Assembly: GCF_000479005.1 (NCBI RefSeq)
Contig: NZ_AWXC01000059.1
Coordinates: 1-41,702, forward strand
Reading direction: 5' to 3'
DNA length: 41,702 nt
From: Prevotella sp. BV3P1
GTDB lineage: Bacteria > Bacteroidota > Bacteroidia > Bacteroidales > Bacteroidaceae
Both the position numbers and the translations under genes were made by a program. Below are positions 1 through 7,509 of this stretch, one piece after another. How positions within the stretch are numbered: the stretch's first letter is position 1; each line of letters starts with the position of its first letter. The notes beneath the pieces are model-generated. The model searched no databases. It saw nothing but the letters and a program-made list of their open reading frames with translations, and was not told the origin of the DNA.

Positions 1-85
1 GATTTTGCATAATCGACCGAATGCAACATTTTGCAAAGGATTGTTATATAGTGACTTATATAAAAGTGCAGAAAAGATTAATTTG

Positions 86-3000
86 TTATGCCAATGCTAA
101 AATATAGCTTGCCAAACTTGATGGATGTCGCTCGGCATACTGTAAAATTTCCTTTTCATGAGTTTTAATTTTGCTATTAACAAGCCTGCTAACTACTGGA
201 TTTAGATTTCCTACCACCTGAAGCATACCTGATATGAGCAATCGTTTCACCTTGGCATGAGCCATGAGAATGGCTAACACGCGTGCCTGCTGATTATCGT
301 AACTCACAAACTGTAAAATTTCGTCGAGTAGCCTTGCATCGGTTTTACTCATTTGGTTATACAATATTTCTATCAACTGTGCTATTCGTTTAGTTTGGGA
401 AGTGGTGCTGTCAGCAATTTTTATTTCTAATTTTCGGTCAAACAGTTTGTTGACCCGTTCCTCGTTCTCCTTTATCACCTGCTGTCTTTTTATCTCATAT
501 TCTTGCATGTTTTCTTTCAGTTCGCACAGGCAATGCAACTGTCGCACACGAGCATCTAAATGATCCATTCTGCGCAACAGGGTTAAGCGGTCTTTGTTTT
601 CCATTTGTTGCAATTCTCTTTGCAGTTGCTCGGTTAATGTTTTCACCACACTGTCTTTGTCTTCTATCATGCGCAGCCAATGTAGCTGTCGGTTAACGAT
701 AGTGGTTAACACTTCAAGGGCTTCGTCAGTAAATGTTTTCTGATACGCACTTTCTATGTCATGCCACAATCCTTCCAATTCGGTGAGTGGCATGATCGCC
801 ATTTCCTTACGATAAGTGGCAATCATGTCTGGTAGGGTTTCGTTAATTCCGGGCAAGAGTAGGGTTCCCGCTATCTGCCCTGTATACGTATCAAGTTGAC
901 TAATCATGTCCTTAATCGTCACCAGCCACTGATTATTGATAATGGCTTGTGAACGAATACGCTCTATCGAACCTGATTCAAAGGCGTCGTTAGTGTCTTG
1001 TGCCAACTGTTTGCTATGATACAAGTCCAATTCAAGAATCTCTTGACGCTGTGTATCAACAAATTTCATCAGTGGCAACACCATATTTCTATTCTTTTGC
1101 ATGATCAGTTTAGAGATAGCAGCCAGTTGGGCATTGGTATTTTTCCACGACTCTTTTCCATACGGACTAATATTTTCCAAATCGCTTTTCAGCTGTTTTA
1201 TCTCCTCATCATTGTAATTGGGTAACAACTCATAAATAGAAAACAGGTCGGTAATGCGTGTGTTCAAATCGGCTTTTCGAGCAAGAATCTGTCTGATATT
1301 GAGGTGGCGATTCACTTTTAATCCTGCCCATATCAGCAGTAATATGAGTACCAGGACAGTAAACGATATAAATAAGGCACGGCGAGAGATAATGCCACGC
1401 TCTATCTCGATCCATTTTGTTTGGTTTTCGTGTAACGCTTTAAAATGTAAAATACCTAAGTTGCAACCTAAGTACACATGGTCATGATCTATAAACGAGG
1501 CTTTGGGGTGGAAACAGATGTCACGGAAAAACTCCCCACTTTTAACCAAACGGCCATTTTGCAATGTGTAGCGTTGCACCCCAAAATCTTTCAACGCATA
1601 TACCGTTGTGTCGTTAGCCATTAGTATCTTGCTAATGCCCGAAGCGTCTAAACTGTCCGTAGAGCCTTCTAAAAACAGCTTGTTGCCAGCCAAAACAATC
1701 ATAGAAGGTGGAAACTTATCGCTCATTACCACCTCGCGCATACCATTTACCACTGGTATTTTAGTCATGGGCTCGTACATTCCGTTTTTCCCTACTATGA
1801 TGCCATGGTTTAAAGTTGCCATGTACATCATGTGACTGCCATTGGGCTGGTAAAACGAGGAAATATACTTGTCGTTGAAACCTGCAATCGTATCGGGGCG
1901 AAAAGTGGCTTTGTTAAAACGTAGGAGACCGTCTTGAATGCCCACGAGAAGCGATATCTTATCATCATAGGCTTCTACTGCCATTGCTGTAATTTTATCT
2001 TTTGAGCTGTATCTGTCGGCAAGTTGAAAATTAAGGTAATTGCGCCAAAGCTGTTTGGTTAGCAGAATGCGTTTTACTTTTCGCTGACTGGTGACATAAT
2101 AAAGTACATTATCTTTTACCACCATATCTATAATAGGCTCTTCGCTGATAAAATCGTACACCTTTTCAGCCACCTGTTCGTCTCTCTTCTGAACAAAAAT
2201 CTCGTTTTGCGCATTTACATACCATATACAGTCGTTGTCAAGACTTGCTGCCACGATGGGAATATTGCTGCTGAACAAATATAGATGAATGGGTATTCGC
2301 CAAAGCGCATTGTCCGTAACCAGCAGCATCGCACTTCTTTCCTTGTCCATGCTTGCCACATTACTACTGTTGATAGGAATTTTACGGCGTAGAGGTATGC
2401 TCTTAAATGTTTTTAGATTCATGGAAAGATGTGCCTCGTTCACAGAAAAAAAGCAAAACATCCCTTCGGAAACGTAAAACGAAGAGGCGGTAAAATGTAG
2501 CGGATATGTTTGTTGATTACCATCCTTAAATACGTCAAACTGATTGCCTGATAGCACATAGAGTTTTCCTTGGACAACGGCAATGTCGTCTATTTTCTCG
2601 CCTTCGTGCGTCTTGGTTATCTTATGTGAAGGCAAATGGATATGCAGCAACCCATTATCTGTTGCTGCCACGAGGTTGTTACTATTTATTTGTACTATTT
2701 TTCTAACCACGCAAGCTTGTCCCTCCATGTGTGGTGAGGTGGTTTTTGAGGGATAGATAAGCCTTAAATGGGTAGCAGTGTCCTTGTCCAAGACAAAGAG
2801 TCCCTGCGATGTGCAAACCCATATTTCCCCATTTATCGATAGCGCATCGTATGCCGAATAGCTATTTTGTTTTACGGCGATAGGATAAGTTTGCTGTAGT
2901 CTAAATGTCGTACCATCGAAGCTATAACGCTGTATACCACCATTGCGAACCCCAATCCAATAATTCTTATCGGTATGCCGAACAAAATAAATTCTATCTG

Positions 3001-3223
3001 CTGCCACATGAAACGATTTCCAACCACTATCTGTGAGCTGGCACACCTTGCCATATTCTGTACCAATCCAAAACAACGAATCGTTATCCGAAGAGATAGA
3101 TGCAAGTTGCTCGTTAGAATAATATTCCGATTCGTTGAAGGTACAATTTGTATCTTTGTCGTTACAGCCCGTCACCATTATACAGACTGCTAACAAAACA
3201 ATGAGGTAATGCCACCGATTCAT
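86..3223 (-). CDS. Propeller-type sensor lipoprotein with cytoplasmic helical domain
   Basis: The 1045-residue protein starts with a lipoprotein signal (lipobox VTGC, Cys20). About 590 residues of short WIG/GLL/GVQRY-type beta repeats follow, like the two-component-regulator propeller sensors of Bacteroidetes. One strong membrane helix lies at about 613-635. The rest (about 640-1045) is charged, helical and coiled-coil-like, and should be cytoplasmic. I see no histidine kinase boxes, receiver domain or recognisable HTH, so this is not a standard hybrid two-component system. The open frame can be extended to a TTG at 3232, but the ATG at 3223 gives the cleaner signal peptide. It is divergent from the fimbrillin locus, so a role in sensing or regulating surface structures is an inference from position. 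A lipid-anchored N-terminus together with an internal membrane span is unusual. Confidence 0.8.
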   Translation of the reverse strand: MNRWHYLIVLLAVCIMVTGCNDKDTNCTFNESEYYSNEQLASISSDNDSLFWIGTEYGKVCQLTDSGWKSFHVAADRIYFVRHTDKNYWIGVRNGGIQRYSFDGTTFRLQQTYPIAVKQNSYSAYDALSINGEIWVCTSQGLFVLDKDTATHLRLIYPSKTTSPHMEGQACVVRKIVQINSNNLVAATDNGLLHIHLPSHKITKTHEGEKIDDIAVVQGKLYVLSGNQFDVFKDGNQQTYPLHFTASSFYVSEGMFCFFSVNEAHLSMNLKTFKSIPLRRKIPINSSNVASMDKERSAMLLVTDNALWRIPIHLYLFSSNIPIVAASLDNDCIWYVNAQNEIFVQKRDEQVAEKVYDFISEEPIIDMVVKDNVLYYVTSQRKVKRILLTKQLWRNYLNFQLADRYSSKDKITAMAVEAYDDKISLLVGIQDGLLRFNKATFRPDTIAGFNDKYISSFYQPNGSHMMYMATLNHGIIVGKNGMYEPMTKIPVVNGMREVVMSDKFPPSMIVLAGNKLFLEGSTDSLDASGISKILMANDTTVYALKDFGVQRYTLQNGRLVKSGEFFRDICFHPKASFIDHDHVYLGCNLGILHFKALHENQTKWIEIERGIISRRALFISFTVLVLILLLIWAGLKVNRHLNIRQILARKADLNTRITDLFSIYELLPNYNDEEIKQLKSDLENISPYGKESWKNTNAQLAAISKLIMQKNRNMVLPLMKFVDTQRQEILELDLYHSKQLAQDTNDAFESGSIERIRSQAIINNQWLVTIKDMISQLDTYTGQIAGTLLLPGINETLPDMIATYRKEMAIMPLTELEGLWHDIESAYQKTFTDEALEVLTTIVNRQLHWLRMIEDKDSVVKTLTEQLQRELQQMENKDRLTLLRRMDHLDARVRQLHCLCELKENMQEYEIKRQQVIKENEERVNKLFDRKLEIKIADSTTSQTKRIAQLIEILYNQMSKTDARLLDEILQFVSYDNQQARVLAILMAHAKVKRLLISGMLQVVGNLNPVVSRLVNSKIKTHEKEILQYAERHPSSLASYILALA

Positions 3224-3291
3224 ACTGTTCAAAAAATAGGGGTTAAACTGCTATATTGAGAAACAACAATCTTAATTTTTTAAATAATTTG

Positions 3292-3299
3292 CAAAGTTA
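3292..3299 (-). promoter_or_regulatory. Bacteroidetes -7 element of the propeller lipoprotein gene
   Basis: On the minus strand the sequence reads TAACTTTG, an exact TAnnTTTG match, about 70 nt upstream of the ATG at 3223. I did not find a TTTG at the ideal -33 spacing. The region where it should lie is occupied by one copy of the 30-nt repeat (3301-3330). Confidence 0.5.
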
Positions 3300-3300
3300 C

Positions 3301-3330
3301 TTATTTTTTGCGACAATTTGGTATTACTTA
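3301..3330. repeat. Left copy of 30-nt imperfect direct repeat
   Basis: This 30-nt segment matches 6177-6206 at 25 of 30 positions without gaps and in the same orientation. Both copies share the block TTATTTTTTG, followed by GAC, ATT and GGTA in register. This copy lies directly upstream of the -7 element of the leftward gene, so it covers that gene's core promoter and upstream region. The two copies bracket the fimbrillin locus. Confidence 0.55.
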
Positions 3331-3387
3331 CGAAGTCTACGCTTTGAGTATGGTAACATTTTTTTGCATTATTTTTTTTTGAAACTG

Positions 3388-3418
3388 TTTGGAGTTTTGA
3401 AGAAAAAACTTAATTTTG
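3388..3418 (+). promoter_or_regulatory. Promoter of the fimbrillin locus
   Basis: TTTG (3388-3391), a 19-nt spacer and TAATTTTG (3411-3418) match the Bacteroidetes promoter consensus fully. Transcription should start near 3425, about 460 nt upstream of the first small ORF at 3888. That makes an unusually long leader. No other full promoter is visible before the fimbrillin gene. Confidence 0.6.
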
Positions 3419-3887
3419 CACTCAATATCTAAAATAGAACAATAAAGTTCTTATATTAAACATATCAAAGAGCAGCTAAATGGAGGTATAACTATTTTTT
3501 TTTGATGATGTATGTATAAATATGTGACACATAGTATTGGTTACCTGCTAACGACTTCTTTCTCCTTTAGAAAAGAGCGCGAAAGAATGTTGTATGCCAT
3601 ATATTTATTAACATCTTTTGTTACCCCCCCGTATTTTTAACACTTTTTATTAATCTATCGTACACTACTCTCTGTTCGTCTTCTTTCATCGTAAGAAAAG
3701 GCATGAGAGGAGTATCGCCATTGCCATGAGTGCCATGCGACTTACGCATAGTATCCATGAATAGTAACAGTCCAAGCAGAAAATACTGCGACAAAGCAAT
3801 GAAAACGACGCTATAATAGCGTAGCACTGACAGAGATTAAGTAAAAAAAAGGATAATATAACCGAAAATTCAAACTAAAGATATAGT

Positions 3888-4100
3888 ATGGGAAGAATTG
3901 ATGATAAGTTTAAGTCGATAACTAACGAATGTTTAACAAACTCCAAAACCGATGAAAGTAAGGAACTCATGGTGAAAGAAATTGTCAGGAAGAAGAAACC
4001 ATACATTCCTCCTTGCTGCGAGGTGATAAAGCTTGATAGAGGAAACCACCTTTTGGAGGGATGGGGATTACAGAGCAGTAAGATTGTGGCAGATAATTAA
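3888..4100 (+). CDS. Small peptide, paralogue of the next gene
   Basis: This frame encodes 70 residues with no signal peptide. Its centre, KKKPYIPPCCEVIKLD, resembles the N-terminus of the next small protein (KKTYEKPVIKILKLD): Lys-rich start, Tyr, Pro, hydrophobics, then KLD followed by a short hydrophobic pair (LL or II). Peptides with this K-x-Y-x-x-P pattern are common in Bacteroidales genomes, often near fimbrillin genes, and have no established function that I know of. The ribosome-binding site is weak, which is common in this phylum. It probably shares a transcript with the two downstream genes. The Cys pair is a notable difference from its paralogue. A precursor peptide or small regulator is possible but unproven. 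Confidence 0.55.
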   Translation: MGRIDDKFKSITNECLTNSKTDESKELMVKEIVRKKKPYIPPCCEVIKLDRGNHLLEGWGLQSSKIVADN

Positions 4101-4213
4101 CATGATAATTTGGTTTTGCTGCTGAGGTTGCATACTAAATATCGGAGTATAGTCAATAAGGTATTCGAGTATTTTAATTTATATAATTCTTAGGGAAAAG
4201 GAAAGGAACGATA

Positions 4214-4408
4214 ATGAAAAAAACGTACGAAAAGCCAGTTATTAAGATACTAAAACTGGATAACTCCATGCAGATTATATGCGATTCTGGGTTTGATACC
4301 AAAACATCTTTCAGTGTAGGACAGTGGGACAAACCAGAGGAAACAGACGCAGAAGGAACGTCAGAAGAAATTAAAGAAAAAGACTTACCGGAATGGCTAA
4401 AAGATTAG
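4214..4408 (+). CDS. Small acidic-tailed peptide, paralogue of the preceding gene
   Basis: This encodes 64 residues. The N-terminal 17 residues carry the KK-x-Y-x-x-P...KLD pattern shared with the preceding gene. The C-terminal half is rich in Glu and Asp (EETDAEGTSEEIKEKD). A purine-rich ribosome-binding site (about 4196-4209, ending AGGAACG) supports this start. There is no signal peptide or membrane segment, so it should be cytoplasmic unless exported by another route. It lies 57 nt before the fimbrillin lipoprotein gene, in the same direction. Function is unknown; the pairing with a surface fimbrillin suggests involvement in that locus, by position only. Confidence 0.65.
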   Translation: MKKTYEKPVIKILKLDNSMQIICDSGFDTKTSFSVGQWDKPEETDAEGTSEEIKEKDLPEWLKD

Positions 4409-4465
4409 CTCTAAAAGCCATCCTGTCTTTTATTACCAAATGCTATAACAAAAACAAATAACACA

Positions 4466-6052
4466 ATGAAAAAACATTATTATAAGGCTATTGGTGCTGC
4501 CTCGATATTGTGTTTGGCAGCCATGGCGACTTCCTGCTCTCAAGACCTTGAAGAGGGCAAAGTTCAGACCGACAACAACCCAGCAGCGCTTAACGTGGTA
4601 AAACTAAACTTCGCCACCAGTGCCTTGACACGGGGCACCATGTACGACGATAAAGCGCAAATGCCCGACGACGCTACCTTTGGCGTATATGGCTATGGGC
4701 ATAAAGATGGTGAAGCTTCTCCAACGACCCCCAACTTCATCAACAACGGCAGCGCGAAGAAAGACGGCGTAGTGCGTGTAAAAGGCGAGGTGGCAACGTA
4801 CAAGACAAAAATGCCGAAGGTGCAGCTCGCCGCCGTATACCCTCAACTAAACGATGCTAATCAGTTTAAGAAAACAGGCGCAAACACCTATACCTTTACC
4901 TACTCCCTGCAAAAAGACATGGCACAGCAGAAAGACTTGATGATAGGGCAGACGGATGAGTTTGAAATAACCAGCCAGAACCCTGCCGAAAAAGAAATAA
5001 GCAGCGGAAAGACCATAAACATGCACCATGCCCTTACAGCTATCAACTTTGCCATTGGCGACCGCGTACCTACTGGTTACACCATTGAGGGCATTCGCCT
5101 AACAAATCTATATACCAAAGGTACGTGCAATGTAGACTTGTCGAAGAACACTGATGCAGAGCGTTTCACATGGGAAGACCTTAGCGAGAAAAAAGATGTG
5201 TATATTATAACAAACCACATCACCACCACACAGGTAAACAGAACCCAGTTTACCGGGGTAAAAACAGGCAACAAGTACGACAACCTTACCATCTTCATGA
5301 TACCACAACAGGTAGGCGATGACGCTAAAGCAGAGGTGATACTAAAGAAAGATGAAAAAGAATATAAGAGCGTAAGAGGAGATGTAAAAGGTGAAAAAGT
5401 AACACCCGAAAATGATACAAGGGTAAAAATTAAACATATAATCATTCCTCTTAAAAGAAAAAATGGCAAACCATATCAAGCAGGTGAGGTGGAAAAATAT
5501 TTAGTGAGTAGCCTGAAAAACAAGACAAATGAAAAAGATTCTAATATAAAGATAGAATTAGTAAAGCCAAAATCCCACGATGGCTCTAGCAAATATATAA
5601 AACCTAATCGTGAATATTTTTGCGAAAAAGATGGGGAAAAACAAAATACATATAATGTGTTTATAGATTGCTATCGATACGCAGTTAATACCGATAAAAC
5701 AAATAAACATTTTAATTATGCAATAACAGCTCCTAATACTTTTAAGATAAAAAGTGTACAGTATCTAACATATAACGGTAAAACAAAAAAGTACTATGAT
5801 ATGCCAGAAAATAGCGTAACGTGGGAAATTACACAACAACCTAATGGAGATAAAACAATAGGCTCTTTTAGCTTAACTTTCTATCCTGATAATTATCCGA
5901 AGGTAACAGATAAATTAACAGGTAAAGGTAAATATATACCACAACCACGTAAGTTAGGTTCAAAAACTGATGATGCTATCTATATAACTTTAGTAGCAGA
6001 TGGCTTTGAAGATAACGAGCTTAAAATAACTTGTAAAGATTTCCCCAAATAA
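4466..6052 (+). CDS. Fimbrillin-family lipoprotein
   Basis: The 528-residue protein has a lipoprotein signal peptide (MATSC lipobox). It then shows the usual features of Bacteroidales fimbrillin/Mfa-like proteins: a beta-rich N-terminal half with LTRGT after a short linker, LAAVYPQ, and MHHALTAINFAI. Such proteins are exported as lipoproteins and become fimbrial or surface subunits. No usher-like or anchor gene follows, so it may be a stand-alone adhesin or tip subunit. Base composition changes sharply within the gene: 4621-4680 has 34 G/C of 60, but 5521-5580 has 17 and 5701-5760 has 13. The C-terminal part (from about residue 310) is Lys/Asn-rich and looks like a separately acquired or fast-diverging segment. 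The family call is firm; binding partner and role are not visible. Confidence 0.8.
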   Translation: MKKHYYKAIGAASILCLAAMATSCSQDLEEGKVQTDNNPAALNVVKLNFATSALTRGTMYDDKAQMPDDATFGVYGYGHKDGEASPTTPNFINNGSAKKDGVVRVKGEVATYKTKMPKVQLAAVYPQLNDANQFKKTGANTYTFTYSLQKDMAQQKDLMIGQTDEFEITSQNPAEKEISSGKTINMHHALTAINFAIGDRVPTGYTIEGIRLTNLYTKGTCNVDLSKNTDAERFTWEDLSEKKDVYIITNHITTTQVNRTQFTGVKTGNKYDNLTIFMIPQQVGDDAKAEVILKKDEKEYKSVRGDVKGEKVTPENDTRVKIKHIIIPLKRKNGKPYQAGEVEKYLVSSLKNKTNEKDSNIKIELVKPKSHDGSSKYIKPNREYFCEKDGEKQNTYNVFIDCYRYAVNTDKTNKHFNYAITAPNTFKIKSVQYLTYNGKTKKYYDMPENSVTWEITQQPNGDKTIGSFSLTFYPDNYPKVTDKLTGKGKYIPQPRKLGSKTDDAIYITLVADGFEDNELKITCKDFPK

Positions 6053-6099
6053 TAGCCCAACAACTCTAATAGCTGACATCAGGCAAGCAGCCAAGCGGT

Positions 6100-6157
6100 A
6101 AAAAGAGCAAGCGCAACGCCACGCGATGACAAACGTAGAGCGTTGCGCTTTACGTTT
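6100..6157. terminator. Hairpin after the fimbrillin gene, possibly bidirectional
   Basis: Perfect 11-nt arms (6109-6119 AAGCGCAACGC and 6140-6150) enclose a 20-nt loop. A competing 6-nt arm pair AAACGT/ACGTTT (6131-6136, 6152-6157) overlaps it. On the minus strand the hairpin is followed by CTCTTTTTA, a better U-run than on the plus strand, so it may end transcripts from both sides. Confidence 0.55.
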
Positions 6158-6176
6158 GGTCGCTTTATATCACACA

Positions 6177-6206
6177 TTATTTTTTGTGACTATTCGGTAA
6201 TACCTA
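6177..6206. repeat. Right copy of 30-nt imperfect direct repeat
   Basis: It matches 3301-3330 at 25 of 30 positions and contains the small palindrome GGTAATACC. It lies downstream of the fimbrillin terminator, so the pair brackets the rightward fimbrillin locus. Unlike the left copy, it is not next to a recognisable promoter. Confidence 0.5.
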
Positions 6207-6342
6207 GTAAAGACATACTAAAAAAAACATCCATTTTCACGTTCAGGGGTAATTGTTGTTGAAACAAAAATAGTTTGGTTTTTACAACAAACAATCTTTC
6301 TAAAATGAAAGATCCGCATCCTCGCAAGGTTCTGTCATTTAA

Positions 6343-6371
6343 CAAAGTTACATTTCGTTTTTATGATCAAA
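6343..6371 (-). promoter_or_regulatory. Orphan minus-strand promoter-like site
   Basis: On the minus strand TTTG (6368-6371) and TAACTTTG (6343-6350) are separated by 17 nt, slightly shorter than the usual 19-21. No ORF lies downstream on that strand before the fimbrillin gene. The hairpin at 6109-6150 would end the transcript, leaving a possible RNA of about 230 nt. Confidence 0.3.
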
Positions 6372-6623
6372 CGGAATATTCTTCTGTGAAACGTCTTCTG
6401 TCGCAACGTTTTTTTTAACACAAATGCTGAACATTTTTTCAACCATCTTACTCGCATATTGCAAATATGCCAATAATGAAAATATATTTTCATCTGTTTG
6501 ATTACTATAGCTTTATATCATTTTTAAATCTAAACTCAAATCAAAAAGCAAAGTGTTTGAAGCAAAAAATCCATTTTTTGCACATAAAAGCCCTTCTATA
6601 TGATGCAGATTGGGTGGCTAAGG

Positions 6624-6800
6624 CATGTAAATTAGACGGTAAAAGCATGCTAATAGCTGGTTTGTTCCATGTGAATTGGCTATCAAATGATAACTTTAAG
6701 GCTTTGAACGCCTAAAAAATCTCTCAATTTTGTCTATTTTCCGATTTTGTTTTGTCAAAGAAAATGAACCAATTTAACAAATAAAAGGTTTATTAACAAA
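6624..6800. repeat. Degenerate 177-nt interspersed repeat, copy A
   Basis: This segment aligns with 16481-16657, which has exactly the same length. A gapless comparison of the first 100 nt gives 73 identities. Shared blocks include TTCCATGTGAAT, CTAAAAAATC, TTGTCTATTT and AACAAAYAAAAGGTTT. The short open frame here ends at the same TAA (6713-6715) as the matching frame in copy B (16570-16572). I read it as a decayed intergenic repeat family, not as a gene. Confidence 0.6.
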
Positions 6801-6881
6801 ATAAAAAGGTATCAAATGTAAGAGCCATGGCACCTCCGGCAAATTTATCTGATGGCCGCCGCATATTTGCCTAATAATGAT

Positions 6882-6889
6882 TATCTTTG
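6882..6889 (+). promoter_or_regulatory. -7 element of the yihA operon
   Basis: TATCTTTG matches TAnnTTTG and ends 18 nt before the ATG at 6908. A TTG start at 6887 would lie inside this element, which argues for the ATG at 6908. No well-spaced -33 TTTG is seen. Confidence 0.5.
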
Positions 6890-6907
6890 CAGAAAGAACG
6901 TAAGAAT

Positions 6908-7507
6908 ATGGAAATAAAGAAGGCCGAATTCCTCATATCATCGCCAACCATAGACAAGTGTCCCAAAGACAATCGGATAGAATATGCATTCATCGGACGC
7001 TCGAATGTAGGAAAATCCAGTCTTATCAACATGCTTTGCAACCATAAGGGACTGTCCAAAACATCATCCACACCGGGCAAGACCCTTCTCATCAATCACT
7101 TCTTGATTAACGATGAGTGGTACTTGGTTGACCTGCCGGGGTACGGATTTGCCAAGAGATCCAAAAAAGTGCAGGCGGATATTGAGAAAATGATTAACAC
7201 CTACATTCTGCAACGAGAGCAATTGATCAATCTGTTCGTGTTGATTGACGTACGTCACGAGCAACAAAAGATAGACCGTGCGTTCATCGATTGGTTAGGA
7301 GAAAACGAGGTTCCCTTTACCATTGTGTTCACCAAAGCCGACAAACTGGGCACGGTGAAGGCGAAAGCCAATGCAGCTCAGTGGATGGAACAATTAAGAG
7401 ATGCATGGGAAGAACTGCCACCTTACTTTATTACGAGTTCGGAAAAACGTACGGGCCGCGAAGAGTTGTTGGCTTATATTGATGAAATAAACCAATCACT
7501 TCTGTAA
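6908..7507 (+). CDS. yihA: Ribosome biogenesis GTP-binding protein YihA/EngB
   Basis: This 199-residue single-domain TRAFAC GTPase assists assembly of the large ribosomal subunit. The P-loop GRSNVGKSS lies at residues 30-38, the switch II motif DLPGYG at 75-80 and the specificity motif TKAD at 142-145. Length is normal for the family. The frame extends upstream to a TTG at 6887, but that codon sits in the promoter -7 element and MEIKKAEF is a typical family start. The next gene starts 2 nt after the stop codon, so the two are cotranscribed. Cytoplasmic and probably essential. Confidence 0.95.
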   Translation: MEIKKAEFLISSPTIDKCPKDNRIEYAFIGRSNVGKSSLINMLCNHKGLSKTSSTPGKTLLINHFLINDEWYLVDLPGYGFAKRSKKVQADIEKMINTYILQREQLINLFVLIDVRHEQQKIDRAFIDWLGENEVPFTIVFTKADKLGTVKAKANAAQWMEQLRDAWEELPPYFITSSEKRTGREELLAYIDEINQSLL

Positions 7508-7509
7508 AC

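Larger units (their letters stand above)
3233..3887. other. Intergenic region with divergent promoters and long leader
   Basis: This 655-nt AT-rich region separates the leftward propeller lipoprotein gene from the rightward fimbrillin locus. It holds a -7 element for each direction, one copy of the 30-nt repeat, a C7 run at 3624-3630, and a 13-nt palindrome (6-nt arms, one central base) at 3809-3821. A GTG-started 68-codon frame on the minus strand (3621-3827) has one hydrophobic segment but no visible ribosome-binding site, and I do not call it a gene. Confidence 0.6.
6053..6907. other. Long intergenic region between fimbrillin and yihA
   Basis: This 855-nt AT-rich stretch contains the post-fimbrillin hairpin, the right copy of the 30-nt repeat, a minus-strand promoter-like site at 6343-6371, the degenerate 177-nt repeat, and the yihA -7 element. 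An open frame at 6467-6715 overlaps the repeat and is not convincing as a gene. Apart from these I see no coding potential. Confidence 0.6.

Noticed and set aside
22..35. Small hairpin TGCAA-CATT-TTGCA after the propeller lipoprotein gene
   Set aside because: The stem is only 5 bp, without a U-run, and too near the window edge to judge.
3621..3827. 68-codon minus-strand frame with one hydrophobic segment
   Set aside because: It starts with GTG, has no visible ribosome-binding site, and lies antisense within the leader of the fimbrillin locus. Nothing recognisable in the protein supports it.
6467..6715. 82-codon plus-strand frame before yihA
   Set aside because: Its 3' part is the degenerate interspersed repeat, and the matching frame in the second copy is interrupted by a stop codon. 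It has no recognisable domain.
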